A program made the translations under genes and the position numbers. A stretch of DNA of 23,478 bases, from assembly GCA_034436375.1 (NCBI GenBank), contig DAOTVS010000212.1, positions 1 through 23,478 of the forward strand. Direction: 5' to 3'. The notes beneath the pieces were generated by a model that saw only the letters and a program-made list of their open reading frames with translations, was not told the DNA's origin and ran no database searches. Of this stretch, positions 1 through 8,339 are shown one piece after another (positions within the stretch are counted from its first letter, which is position 1; the number at the start of each line of letters is the position of its first letter). Source of the stretch: DAOTVS01 sp034436375 (GTDB lineage: Bacteria > Chloroflexota > Anaerolineae > SpSt-313).

Positions 1-132
1 TTGATCCCCGGCGATGCGGTGCGCCTGGAGGCCCCGGAGGATCACGACATCCGCAACGATGGGGGCGAGCCGGCCAGGCTGGTCTTTATCAAGAGCCCCT
101 ACCTGCCTAAAGACAAGATCGATGTCCAATAG
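1..132 (+). CDS. Cupin-domain protein, C-terminal fragment
   Basis: The window opens inside a reading frame (frame 1) that ends at TAG 130-132. The visible 43 residues read as the last strands of a small cupin barrel: a PGDAVRLEAPEDHDIRN-type turn, where Gly-Asp and a His in a beta turn are typical of the second cupin motif, then a short strand LVFIKSPY and a charged tail. Small single-domain cupins bind a metal or small ligand, and this family often accompanies sugar-modifying genes, but the substrate cannot be told from a fragment. Its stop overlaps the next gene's start by 11 bp (122-132), which suggests translational coupling in one operon. The 5' end lies outside the window. Confidence 0.6.
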   Translation: MIPGDAVRLEAPEDHDIRNDGGEPARLVFIKSPYLPKDKIDVQ

Positions 133-2233
133 TCTGGGGCGTGCTTTCCAGAGCCGATGGCTCAGCCGGGGCATGCTGTTCGTCGCGCTTGCGCTCTACC
201 TGGCGCTGGCGATCTACCAGTGGAACCTGCCCGGCCTGAATTACGATGAGGCCCTGGATGCAGTGCCGGCCATGCATTTGGCGCTCCACCAGCCGCTGGA
301 CAACGAGGGGGTGCTGCACGTGGCCGGGCATGACTGGCCACTGATGGTGATGCCCTATGTGGGCTGCACCAGCACCTATCTGCTCGTGCCAGGCTTCTCT
401 TGGCTGGGCGTCAACATGCTCTCGCTGCGCCTGACCAATGTGCTGGTGGGCCTCATCGCGCTGATCGCGGTATGGGGCTGCCTGCGCATGCTCCTGGATG
501 AGCGTGCGGCGTCGTTGAGCACTCTGCTGCTGGCCGTCAACCCCAGCTTTATTTTCTGGTCGCGCATGGCGCCCTTTGTGGCGCTGCCCATGCTCCCGCT
601 GGCCATGGTCACCCTGGGCTCGCTCTACCTCTGGTATCAGCGGCGACGGGGAGGCCCCCTCGTGCTGGCAGGCCTGGCGGTCGGATTGGGATTGAGCACC
701 AAGGTGCTCTTTCTGTGGTACCCCGTCGCCCTGGCAGTGGCGTGGCTCCTCCTGAGCCCCTGGCTGGAAGGCGAGCGGACCTGGCGCGCCTGGCTCTGGC
801 CCTGGCGCCGCACGAGCGTGGGCTACTGGGCGCTGGCCGCTCTGGCTGGGCTCGTGGGCAGTTGGATGCTCGTGCTCTACAATCTACAGGGCGACCGCAC
901 CCTCAACATGCTGCTGCGCAACGCCGTCCACACCGAGCTCTACGGTGTCAACAACCTGGACGTCCTGGGCAATCTGCATACGGTCTTTGCGACCGATTTC
1001 CGCACCTTGCTCGACGGGAGCTGGTTCGGCCTGAGCCTGGGGGGGCCCTATCACAACCCTCTGGCGGTGCCGGCCCTCGGTCTGGCCATTGTCGCCCTGG
1101 TCGCGCTGGGGTTGCGCAAGCGCCTGAGCTACAGCCCGCGGCGCCTGGCCCTGCTGGGGATTCTCATGTTCGCTATCGTCTTTCAGAGCGCTTTCACCAT
1201 CACCGGGCTGGGCGCGTTGCACCTGGTGATCGCCTGGCCCATGCCGCAGGCGCTCATCGCTGCCGCCCTGCTCTCGCTGGCCGATGATCTGGCGCTGCAG
1301 ATGCCCTGGCGGCGGCGCAGGGTGTTGTTGACCACGAGTGTCGTCGCCCTGCTGCTGATAGGGGCGGAACTGGCAACCACCTGTCGTTACCACATCACCC
1401 TGGCGCGCACTGGCGGCGTGGGCTTTTTCTCCGACGCCATCAATGACCTGGCCCACGATCTGCAGGCCCCTGGGGCCCCGCCGGCCGTGCTGCTCGACTG
1501 GGGCTTCCGGCGCAACTTGCAGATTCTCACCCAGGATCGCGTGCCCCTGGAAGAGCGTTATGATTACTCCCAACACCCCGGCGAGGGCTTTAAGCAGTGG
1601 ATCGATGCGCGCGTCACCGGGCCGGCTGCCCTCTATATCTTCCATGCCCCCGGCCAGGAAGCTTTTGCCGGGCACCTGGAGGCCTTTATGGCCGCTGCCC
1701 AACATCACCGCCTGACCCCCGTCCTGGCGAAAACCTATTACCAGCGCGACGGCAAGCCCGTCTACCTGGTCTACCGGCTGGAGCCTGCGCCGCACCTCTT
1801 CAGCGCCCCCGCCATGCAGCATGTCACCCCCGCGCGCCTGGGCGAGAGCATCAGCTTGCTGGGCTATGACCTCGACGAGCAGGTCCTGCGCCCCGGCGGC
1901 GAGCTGCAGCTGACCCTCTACTGGCAGGCGCAGCAGCAGCCCGGCGCCAGCTACAAAGTGTTTGTGCACCTGGTAGGGCCAGGTGGGCAGATCGTCGCCC
2001 AATACGATGGCCAGCCGCAGAGCTGGGGCTATCCCACGAACCAGTGGCAGGCCGGTGAGGTCGTGCCCGACCGTATCTGGCTCTCCCTGCCGGGCCAGCT
2101 GCCGGCAGGCCCGTATACGCTCCTGACGGGGATGTACGAGGAGGCCTCGGGCCAACGCCTGCCCATCCTACAGAATGGGCAGCGCCCGCCCGATGACCGG
2201 CTGCCCCTCCAACAGTTCACTGTGCAAAAATAA
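122..2233 (+). CDS. GT39/PMT-like membrane glycosyltransferase with C-terminal beta-sandwich domain
   Basis: Product of 703 residues if started at ATG 122. I chose this start because it overlaps the upstream cupin stop and precedes the first membrane segment; a longer in-frame extension to 14 would run through the cupin gene. The N-terminal ~480 residues are a polytopic membrane protein. An acidic pair Asp42-Glu43 (LNYDEALD) sits just after the first helix, the position of the catalytic acidic motif in GT39/GT-C lipid-linked mannosyl- or arabinosyltransferases. These enzymes use polyprenyl-phosphate sugars at the outer membrane face. From about residue 560 a soluble beta-rich region follows (LGYDLDEQVLRPGGELQLTLYW, then YKVFVHL and PAGPYTLLTGMY), a domain common at the C-terminus of such proteins in Chloroflexi. 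Acceptor and sugar are unknown. A strong inverted repeat begins directly after the stop. Confidence 0.8.
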   Translation: MSNSLGRAFQSRWLSRGMLFVALALYLALAIYQWNLPGLNYDEALDAVPAMHLALHQPLDNEGVLHVAGHDWPLMVMPYVGCTSTYLLVPGFSWLGVNMLSLRLTNVLVGLIALIAVWGCLRMLLDERAASLSTLLLAVNPSFIFWSRMAPFVALPMLPLAMVTLGSLYLWYQRRRGGPLVLAGLAVGLGLSTKVLFLWYPVALAVAWLLLSPWLEGERTWRAWLWPWRRTSVGYWALAALAGLVGSWMLVLYNLQGDRTLNMLLRNAVHTELYGVNNLDVLGNLHTVFATDFRTLLDGSWFGLSLGGPYHNPLAVPALGLAIVALVALGLRKRLSYSPRRLALLGILMFAIVFQSAFTITGLGALHLVIAWPMPQALIAAALLSLADDLALQMPWRRRRVLLTTSVVALLLIGAELATTCRYHITLARTGGVGFFSDAINDLAHDLQAPGAPPAVLLDWGFRRNLQILTQDRVPLEERYDYSQHPGEGFKQWIDARVTGPAALYIFHAPGQEAFAGHLEAFMAAAQHHRLTPVLAKTYYQRDGKPVYLVYRLEPAPHLFSAPAMQHVTPARLGESISLLGYDLDEQVLRPGGELQLTLYWQAQQQPGASYKVFVHLVGPGGQIVAQYDGQPQSWGYPTNQWQAGEVVPDRIWLSLPGQLPAGPYTLLTGMYEEASGQRLPILQNGQRPPDDRLPLQQFTVQK

Positions 2234-2306
2234 GGGACGCGGATCAAGGCGGAAGACGCGGAGCGAAAAAGAGCCGATCCGCGTTTTCCGCGCTCGTCCG
2301 CGTCCC
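2234..2306. repeat. Long imperfect hairpin built from ACGCGGA/TCCGCGT units
   Basis: Starts on the base after the glycosyltransferase stop. Outer arms GGGACGCGGA (2234-2243) and TCCGCGTCCC (2297-2306) match perfectly. Inner arms 2249-2262 and 2278-2291 match at 13 of 14 positions around an A-rich loop. The same ACGCGGA-type word is iterated in both arms, which suggests a member of a dispersed intergenic repeat family. It lies between convergent genes, so it could also act as a bidirectional terminator or 3'-end stabiliser, although no clear U-tract follows. Confidence 0.7.
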
Positions 2307-2329
2307 ATCTTGGACAGCGGTTGTGCTTC

Positions 2330-3091
2330 TTATGCGGGAGCCAGGGCGCGCACGGCATAATAGGTGCGGCGGAGCGTGCGCGGAATCAGGCAGCCCGAAA
2401 TCCAACTCAGATAATTCCGCCACTGCCACGAGGCCCCGCCCGGCATGGCGGAGCCTGCCAGGATCGCCCGGCGCAGGTCTTCGGCTGTGTTCCCGGGGAA
2501 CCGGGTGTGGGCGCGGCCGATCACCGCCAGGTGATGGGCATCGCTGGAGCCTGTGGGCGTAAAGCCCAGGCTGTGCGCCAGTAGCGCGGCCCGGGCATTG
2601 GCCACATGCTGCACCAGGCTCCCGTTCAAGACCTCCATGCCATCAAGCGGCAAGAGCGCCAGCTCCTCAAGACTCCACCCGCGCGACCCGCGCCCCATCA
2701 GGCTGCTGGAGATCATATCAAAGGGGTGAGAGGCAACCGCCAAGCCGCCCTGCTCATGCACGGCAGCAATGCTATCCTCCATGGGCCGGCCAGGCGCAAC
2801 TGGCTCATCAATGAAAAGGGCTAGCAGATGGCCATCGGCCGTCGCCACCTCTTCGCCCACAATCACCTGCAGCGCCAGGCCACGGCGCTCGGCATGGTCG
2901 CGGGCGCGCAGACCACCCGCAATACGGTTGTGGTCCGTCACCGCAATCACATCCAGATCGGTATGGTGAGCAACATGCTCGACGACCCGCTCCGGAGATG
3001 GCCCACCATCACTAAGGTGGGTGTGAATGTGCAGATCGGCCTTCCCCCAATATTCGGAAGAAGGCCGGACAAACTCTGGTTGTTGAATCAT
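2330..3091 (-). CDS. PHP-domain metal-dependent phosphoesterase
   Basis: A 253-residue protein of the PHP (polymerase and histidinol phosphatase) superfamily, of the kind related to 3',5'-nucleoside bisphosphate phosphatases. Metal ligands are visible in order: HIH at 21-23 (KADLHIHTHLSDG), Asp53-His54 (VTDHN), Glu80 (VGEEV), His122 (VASHPFD) and Asp184-His186 (GSSDAHH). The reaction would be metal-dependent phosphate ester hydrolysis in the cytoplasm; the substrate is not determinable. The frame is open up to 3187, but I start it at ATG 3091 because a good promoter lies at 3126-3154, downstream of the longer start, and the extra N-terminus does not look like the family. The C-terminal ~30 residues (WRNYLSWISGCLIPRTLRR) are aromatic and basic and lie outside the usual core. 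The histidine kinase gene lies upstream on the same strand. Confidence 0.85.
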   Translation of the reverse strand: MIQQPEFVRPSSEYWGKADLHIHTHLSDGGPSPERVVEHVAHHTDLDVIAVTDHNRIAGGLRARDHAERRGLALQVIVGEEVATADGHLLALFIDEPVAPGRPMEDSIAAVHEQGGLAVASHPFDMISSSLMGRGSRGWSLEELALLPLDGMEVLNGSLVQHVANARAALLAHSLGFTPTGSSDAHHLAVIGRAHTRFPGNTAEDLRRAILAGSAMPGGASWQWRNYLSWISGCLIPRTLRRTYYAVRALAPA

Positions 3092-3125
3092 GACATCCCA
3101 AGATAATAGTGGATTTACCAGGGGG

Positions 3126-3154
3126 ATTTTAGGCCGAATAATGGCACAAGTCAA
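3126..3154 (-). promoter_or_regulatory. Promoter for the PHP phosphoesterase gene
   Basis: On the minus strand, TTGACT (3149-3154), a 17-bp spacer and TAAAAT (3126-3131). Transcription would start near 3119, leaving a leader of about 28 nt before ATG 3091. It sits just after the kinase stop, so the phosphoesterase can be expressed independently of the kinase. Confidence 0.7.
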
Positions 3155-3177
3155 AAACAGGCGCAACGACCAGAGCG

Positions 3178-5313
3178 CTAATGGCACGCGGGGGGGTCAT
3201 TGGGGTGGAGGACCTGGGCAATGATGGCGTTGACCATATCCTCCTGGAAGGGAGGCCAGAGCACGAGGACACGGGTGGCCTGCAGGAAAGCCTCGGTCTC
3301 TGGGTTGAGCTCGCCGCTGGCGAGAAAGATAAAGCGGCTGATCATCTCGGGGCGCTGGGCGCGCGCCCAATCGTACAGGTCGGGTCCATCGAGGCGAGAC
3401 ATCTGCAGGCCACAGAGCACCAGGTCAAAAGTCTCCATCTCCATTTTGCTGCGGGCCAGGAGGCCATCACCGGCGGTGGAGAGAAAGTGCCCCTGGCGCC
3501 GCAACACGCGCGCCAACTGGCTCACCCGCTGGGGGTCGCTATCCGCCAGGAGGATGTTGCATGCGCCGCCAGGCGAGGGAGTGGAACCAAACGCCGACAG
3601 GCCCTGCGGGGGCTCGGGGGTCACAGGTAATTCCACACAAAAGACAGCGCCACCCTCTACCCTGTTCTCAGCCCAGATGCGCCCGCTGTGGCGCTGCACC
3701 ACACTCCTGGCAATGGCTAACCCCAGGCCGGTACCGGCCCCCGGTTCCTTGGTCGTAAAGTAGGGCTGGAAGAGGTGCTGCAACACCTCTTCGGCCAGCC
3801 CGGGGCCATCATCGATCACGCGGATGGCGATCCGCCCATGAGGGGCGCCGGCCGAAGGCGGCGTCCAGGAGGATTCGACTCGCAGCATGCCCCGACCATG
3901 CGCCGTCGACATGGCCTGCATGGCATTGTTCATCAGATTAAAAAGCACCTGCTGCATCTGCGAAGGATCCGCCCAGGTCAGGGGAAGGTCCGAATCGAGG
4001 TCGCTTTCGCAGCGGATATTGGAGACGCGCGCCTGGTAAGTCAAAAGCTCCAGGGTTTGCATAATGAGGTCATTGAGCGCCACCCATTGGGGTTCTGCGC
4101 GCTGGCGGCGGGCAAAGGTCAGGAGGCCGCGCACAATGCGCCCACTGCGCTCCGCCTGGCGGCGGATCACCGTCAGGTCGCGCCGGGTATCTGCGTCCAG
4201 GCCGCTTGTCGGGATGATATCAGCCAGGCCCATGATGGTCGTCAGCGGGTTATTGAGATCGTGCGCCACTCCCGCCGCCAGCTGCCCCAGGGTGGCCAGG
4301 GTTTGCGCCTGGATCAGCTGCTCGCTCAGGCATTCGTTCTTCTGTGCCAAAGCCGTGTGTTCGACGCGCAGCTGGTTCATGGTCCTGAGCAGCCCATCGA
4401 GCTCCGCCAGGCCCGTCGACTCTGGGTGGGAGGGGTCCTGACTGTGCTGTAGACGTTCGATCGCCAGGAGCAGGCGATGCCTCAGGGCCAGGGTCAGCAG
4501 CACAATCAGCAAAATGCACGCCCCGGCGATGGCCAACCAGACCCAGGCCTGTTGTAACAGCAAAGCCCAATGGTCGCCCCACGAGCGGCCGATCACAAAG
4601 GCGCCTGTCAGAGAGCCATCGAGCCCATAAAGAGGCACCTGCACTTGCAGGTAGGGATTGGTGGAGAGATCGGCTTCATAGCCCCAATGCAGACGGCCAG
4701 CCTGCGTTGCCAACGCTCTCCACTCACTATCAGGCATCACGGTGCCCGCCAGTGAAGCATCATGGGCGCCCTTCAGGGTCGTCAGCACCCGCGTTTGGCC
4801 GGCAAAAAAACTGCTATCAAGGTCAGTATAGTCACGGATGGCCCGCAAGTCCTCCGCCGTGAAAGGCAGGGCCACCACCACCCATTGCCCGGAGCGCGGG
4901 GCTACACCGACGGCCACCAGGGTCCCACGATCATCGACCTCGATACCGCTGGCAGGGTCCGAAAAGTGGGGCAATAATGAGGCAAGGCGAGGCAAGGTGC
5001 GACCGGAACTGGAGGAAACAAGGGCGCCATCGGCGTTGAGGATCAAGACGGTGATACTGGGAGAACTCGAGACGGCGGTAGGCTGAGGCTGGAGGGCCAC
5101 CTGTTCGGCCAACCGACGCGCAGAAACCAGCCGCTCTGCAATCAAGGCTCGCGCATACTGGTAGCCGGAAACGATCTCTTGCTCCCGGTTATCGCAGATG
5201 CGCCCCCAATCGATAGCAGCTACCGGTACAAAGCTGCCCATGATGACCAGGGCAGCAAGGATGCTGAATAGAGTCAACAGACGACGTATGCTTGGTTGGC
5301 GGCGCAGGGTCAC
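3178..5313 (-). CDS. Membrane hybrid sensor histidine kinase with degenerate C-terminal receiver
   Basis: 711 residues, GTG start at 5313 preceded by AGGAG with 8-nt spacing. Membrane segment at ~12-34, then an extracytoplasmic region of ~215 residues resembling a Cache-type sensor (ITVLILNADGALVSSS, later LQVQVPLYGLDGSLTGAFVIG), and a second membrane segment at ~253-277. A linker leads to the dimerisation/phosphoacceptor helix with His351 (AAGVAHDLNNPLT). The ATPase domain has N-box NLMNN (459-463), DDGPG (501-505) and GTGLGLA (527-533), so the kinase core looks active. The receiver (~586-705) is degenerate: the phosphoacceptor Asp is Gly635 (DLVLCGLQM), the acidic pair is Asp591-Ser592, and the conserved Lys before Pro-Phe is Pro687. 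The signal is unknown. It is transcribed divergently from rpsO; the phosphoesterase gene follows. Confidence 0.9.
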   Translation of the reverse strand: MTLRRQPSIRRLLTLFSILAALVIMGSFVPVAAIDWGRICDNREQEIVSGYQYARALIAERLVSARRLAEQVALQPQPTAVSSSPSITVLILNADGALVSSSSGRTLPRLASLLPHFSDPASGIEVDDRGTLVAVGVAPRSGQWVVVALPFTAEDLRAIRDYTDLDSSFFAGQTRVLTTLKGAHDASLAGTVMPDSEWRALATQAGRLHWGYEADLSTNPYLQVQVPLYGLDGSLTGAFVIGRSWGDHWALLLQQAWVWLAIAGACILLIVLLTLALRHRLLLAIERLQHSQDPSHPESTGLAELDGLLRTMNQLRVEHTALAQKNECLSEQLIQAQTLATLGQLAAGVAHDLNNPLTTIMGLADIIPTSGLDADTRRDLTVIRRQAERSGRIVRGLLTFARRQRAEPQWVALNDLIMQTLELLTYQARVSNIRCESDLDSDLPLTWADPSQMQQVLFNLMNNAMQAMSTAHGRGMLRVESSWTPPSAGAPHGRIAIRVIDDGPGLAEEVLQHLFQPYFTTKEPGAGTGLGLAIARSVVQRHSGRIWAENRVEGGAVFCVELPVTPEPPQGLSAFGSTPSPGGACNILLADSDPQRVSQLARVLRRQGHFLSTAGDGLLARSKMEMETFDLVLCGLQMSRLDGPDLYDWARAQRPEMISRFIFLASGELNPETEAFLQATRVLVLWPPFQEDMVNAIIAQVLHPNDPPACH

Positions 5314-5397
5314 CCCAGATGCTCCTATGAGTTAGAACAAGCCGCAGTGCCATGCAGAGCCGCCACAGGTTTCCCGAGCGGCGGGGGTGTGAAGGAC

Positions 5398-5426
5398 AGC
5401 TTATCCAAGGTGGGGCATTTTGTCAA
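5398..5426 (-). promoter_or_regulatory. Promoter for the hybrid histidine kinase gene
   Basis: On the minus strand, a consensus -35 TTGACA (5421-5426), a 17-bp spacer and TAAGCT (5398-5403). The start would be near 5391, giving a leader of ~78 nt that contains a GCCGC/GCGGC inverted repeat. The promoter lies back to back with the rpsO promoter. Confidence 0.65.
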
Positions 5427-5453
5427 AACAAGCTCGGCACACCTCGCACCGAT

Positions 5454-5482
5454 TTGCCCTGAGTGTGGACATGTGCTATACT
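5454..5482 (+). promoter_or_regulatory. Promoter for rpsO-pnp
   Basis: TTGCCC (5454-5459), a 17-bp spacer and an extended -10, TGCTATACT (-10 hexamer 5477-5482). The predicted start is near 5489, with a leader of about 43 nt before the S15 start codon. Confidence 0.7.
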
Positions 5483-5531
5483 TATGCAGGAACCGTAGAG
5501 GCGAGCCCGGAACGAAAAGAGGTAAGAGGGT

Positions 5532-5801
5532 ATGTCCTTGGAGAAAGTTGAGAAGGACGCGATCATCGGGGAATACGCAATGCACGGCAGCGATACTGGC
5601 TCTCCAGAAGTCCAGATTGCACTGCTGACCACGCGCATCAACCGCCTGACTGAGCACCTCAAGACACACAAGCAGGACGAGCACTCGCGGCGCGGCTTGC
5701 TCAAGATGGTGGGTCAGCGGCGCCGGCATCTTGCTTATCTCAGTCAGAAGGACCAGGAGCGTTACCGGGCCATAGTCACCCGCCTGGGCCTGCGTAAGTA
5801 A
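5532..5801 (+). CDS. rpsO: 30S ribosomal protein S15
   Basis: 89 residues, the standard length of S15. The central signature is complete: GSDTGSPEVQIALLTTRI, then LTEHLKTHKQDEHSRRGLL and a basic stretch VGQRRRHLAYL, ending LGLRK. S15 binds the central domain of 16S rRNA early in assembly of the small-subunit platform. The start ATG at 5532 follows a purine-rich Shine-Dalgarno region (AGAGGTAAGAGG). pnp follows, the classic rpsO-pnp order, with a hairpin between them. In several bacteria S15 represses its own mRNA by binding the leader. The short leader here could fold, but I see no clear known S15 element. Confidence 0.98.
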   Translation: MSLEKVEKDAIIGEYAMHGSDTGSPEVQIALLTTRINRLTEHLKTHKQDEHSRRGLLKMVGQRRRHLAYLSQKDQERYRAIVTRLGLRK

Positions 5802-5848
5802 CGCGGTGTCAACCGTTCAACCCGCGCGAGCGGTGTTCAGCGGTACCT

Positions 5849-5886
5849 AACGAGTAGATGGATTGTGCGCCCGCCATCTACTCGTT
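5849..5886 (+). promoter_or_regulatory. rpsO-pnp intercistronic hairpin
   Basis: Perfect 13-bp arms AACGAGTAGATGG (5849-5861) and CCATCTACTCGTT (5874-5886) around a 12-nt loop, followed by TCGTT. In E. coli a stem between rpsO and pnp is cut by RNase III and is the target of PNPase autocontrol. This hairpin occupies the equivalent place, with about 185 nt of leader after it. It could also be a weak or partial terminator that lowers pnp expression relative to rpsO. The function is inferred from position. Confidence 0.7.
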
Positions 5887-6071
5887 TCGTTACCAGGGTA
5901 TATAACAAGAAGAGATTCCGGGGCGCGAAAATCGCCATGGGCACTGACAGTGGCGGTACAGGAATTGGAGAGTGTGCCGAACTCATTTCCGGCGGCAGTT
6001 CGACCCAGTCTCCAGTCCCTGACCGCCGCCAGTGCCCAGGCAATCTGCGCGAGCAGGAAAGGTACACAAGT

Positions 6072-8312
6072 ATGTTGCATTCTTACACCGCCTCTCTGGG
6101 TGAAACTCCGGTCACCATTGAGACGGGGAAACTGGCCGGGCAGGCCGGTGGGGCCGTCACAGTCCGCTGCGGCGACACGATGGTGCTGGCGACCGCCACT
6201 GCGGCGGCCGAGCCCCGGCCGCGCGCCGGGGAAGCCGGAGACGATGAGTTCGTCCCCCTGACCGTAGATTACGAAGAGCGCCTGTATGCGGCTGGCAAGA
6301 TTCCGGGCGGCTTTTTCAAGCGTGAGGGGCGGCCCACCGAGGCTGCGATCCTCCTGTGCCGCCTGACAGACCGGCCCCTGCGGCCCTTGATGCCCAAGGG
6401 GCTCGATCGCGAGGTGCAGGTGATCGTCACTGCCCTCTCGGCGGATCAAGAGCATTTCCTGGACATCCTGTCGATCATCGCGGCTTCGGCAGCGCTGACC
6501 ATCTCCGATATTCCGTTCAACGGCCCGGTCGCGGCCATGCGCGTTGGGTACATCGACGGCCAGTTCGTTTTCAACCCCACAGCGAGCCAGATGGAAGATA
6601 GCCTCCTCGACCTGCGCATGGCCGGCACGGCCGACGCCATCAACATGGTGGAAGCCGGGGCGAGCGAGGTTTCGGAAGAGGTCGTGTTAAAGGCCCTGGA
6701 GCTAGGGCATCAGGCCATGCAGGATGTGATCCGCATCCAGGCGCAGATGCAGGCCGAAATCGGCAAGCCCAAGTGGGAGGTCACGCCCCCGGTCACTGAC
6801 CCGGCCATTTTAGAAGCCGTGCGCGCCAAGGCGGAGTGCTGCCTTGCTGATGTGCTGGGCAAGATCGTCGGCAAGAAAGAACGCGAGAATGCGATCGCCA
6901 GCATCCGCAATCAGGTCATCACCGAGCTGCAGGAAACCTATGACCCGATACTGGTGGCTTCGGCATTCAGCGAGTACCTGCGCGACAGTATGCGGCGCAT
7001 GATCCTGGACCAGGGCATCCGTGCCGATGGCCGCACCCCGAAGCAGATTCGCCCCATCACGTGCGAAGTGGGCCTCCTGCCCCGCACTCACGGCTCAGGC
7101 CTGTTCACCCGCGGCGAGACCCAGGTGCTGGATATTGCCACGCTGGGCACGGCCTCCGATGAGCAGCGGCTCGATGGGCTGCAGACCGTGGAAACCAAGC
7201 GCTTTATGCATCACTACAACTTCCCGCCCTATTCCACGGGCGAAGCGCGGCCGGTACGCGGCCCCCGGCGCCGGGAGATCGGGCACGGCGCCCTGGCAGA
7301 GAATGCCCTGCGCCCTGTGATCCCGTCGTCAGATGTATTCCCGTACACAATCCGCCTGGTTTCTGAAGTGCTGTCGTCGAACGGATCGACCTCGATGGCC
7401 TCCGTGTGCGCCAGCACGCTCTCGCTCCTGGATGCGGGCGTGCCCATCCGAGCGGCCGTCGCGGGTGTGGCTATGGGCCTGATCAAGGAGGGCGATCGCT
7501 ATGCCGTCCTGACCGATATCATGGGCATGGAAGACCACCTGGGCGATATGGACTTTAAGGTGGCCGGCACGGCCCAGGGTATCACGGCCCTGCAGATGGA
7601 CATCAAGGTCAAGGGCATCAGCCACGAAATCCTGCGCGAGGCTCTGGATCAGGCGCGCGAAGGACGCCTGTTCATTCTGGACAAGATCGCCGAGGTCATG
7701 CCGGCGCCCAGGGCAGATCTGTCGCCGTTCGCGCCGCGCATCACGATGATCCATATCGACCCGGCCAAGATCGGCACGGTCATCGGCCCCGGCGGTAAGA
7801 TGATCCGCCATATCGTGGAAGAGTCGGGCGCCAAGATTGACGTCGAGGATGACGGCACCGTCTGCATCGCCTCGGCTGAGGGCGAAGGCTCTGCACGCGC
7901 AGTGCAGATGATCCACGAACTGGTGGAAGAACCGGAGATCGGCAAGATCTACACCGGCAAGGTCGTGCGCACCACCGACTTTGGGGCCTTTGTGCAGATC
8001 CTGCCGAACAAGGATGGTCTGGTGCACATCTCACAGTTGGCCGACTATCGGGTGCCGAGTGTTGAGGACGTGGTGCATGTTGGCGATGAGATCATGGTCA
8101 TGGTGATCGACATCGATGGTGACGGCAAGGTCAAGCTCTCGCGCCAGGCTGTGCTGGAAGGCTGGACAGCTGAGGAAGCGCGCGAGCGTGATCGCAAGCC
8201 AAGTGGCCCGCGCCGCGAGGGCGGTCGCCCGGGGGGCGGCGGTCGGCCGGGAGGCCGGCCCACTGGCGGCCGCGGTGGCGGCGATCGGCACGAAGGTGGT
8301 CGGCGCGGATAG
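6072..8312 (+). CDS. pnp: Polyribonucleotide nucleotidyltransferase (PNPase)
   Basis: 746 residues. ATG 6072 has a strong Shine-Dalgarno (AGGAAAGG, ~8 nt upstream) and starts at the family N-terminus; the frame is open to 5865 but that part has no family character. It degrades RNA 3' to 5' using phosphate, as a trimer. Two RNase PH-like domains (~1-220 and ~315-545) flank an all-alpha linker. Catalytic residues equivalent to E. coli Asp486, Asp492 and Lys494 are Asp488, Asp494 and Lys496 (EDHLGDMDFK). A KH domain follows (~555-620; IGPGGKMIRHI), then an S1 domain (~623-695; TGKVVRTTDFGAFVQI). The last ~45 residues are an Arg/Gly-rich tail (GGRPGGGGRPGG), probably a flexible RNA-binding extension. 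It lies downstream of rpsO, as in most bacteria. Confidence 0.98.
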   Translation: MLHSYTASLGETPVTIETGKLAGQAGGAVTVRCGDTMVLATATAAAEPRPRAGEAGDDEFVPLTVDYEERLYAAGKIPGGFFKREGRPTEAAILLCRLTDRPLRPLMPKGLDREVQVIVTALSADQEHFLDILSIIAASAALTISDIPFNGPVAAMRVGYIDGQFVFNPTASQMEDSLLDLRMAGTADAINMVEAGASEVSEEVVLKALELGHQAMQDVIRIQAQMQAEIGKPKWEVTPPVTDPAILEAVRAKAECCLADVLGKIVGKKERENAIASIRNQVITELQETYDPILVASAFSEYLRDSMRRMILDQGIRADGRTPKQIRPITCEVGLLPRTHGSGLFTRGETQVLDIATLGTASDEQRLDGLQTVETKRFMHHYNFPPYSTGEARPVRGPRRREIGHGALAENALRPVIPSSDVFPYTIRLVSEVLSSNGSTSMASVCASTLSLLDAGVPIRAAVAGVAMGLIKEGDRYAVLTDIMGMEDHLGDMDFKVAGTAQGITALQMDIKVKGISHEILREALDQAREGRLFILDKIAEVMPAPRADLSPFAPRITMIHIDPAKIGTVIGPGGKMIRHIVEESGAKIDVEDDGTVCIASAEGEGSARAVQMIHELVEEPEIGKIYTGKVVRTTDFGAFVQILPNKDGLVHISQLADYRVPSVEDVVHVGDEIMVMVIDIDGDGKVKLSRQAVLEGWTAEEARERDRKPSGPRREGGRPGGGGRPGGRPTGGRGGGDRHEGGRRG

Positions 8313-8339
8313 AGAGCAAAGAAACTTGTGAGCAGGCAT

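Noticed and set aside
884..2155. A 423-codon open frame on the minus strand opposite the glycosyltransferase
   Set aside because: It lies wholly within the real gene, lacks the predicted membrane or domain pattern of any family and has low-complexity composition.
3092..3187. Longer start for the PHP phosphoesterase at 3187
   Set aside because: It has no Shine-Dalgarno signal, and the promoter at 3126-3154 would lie inside the coding sequence.
5865..6071. N-terminal extension of PNPase to an upstream start
   Set aside because: The extra residues are not family-like and include the intercistronic hairpin; ATG 6072 has a strong ribosome-binding site.
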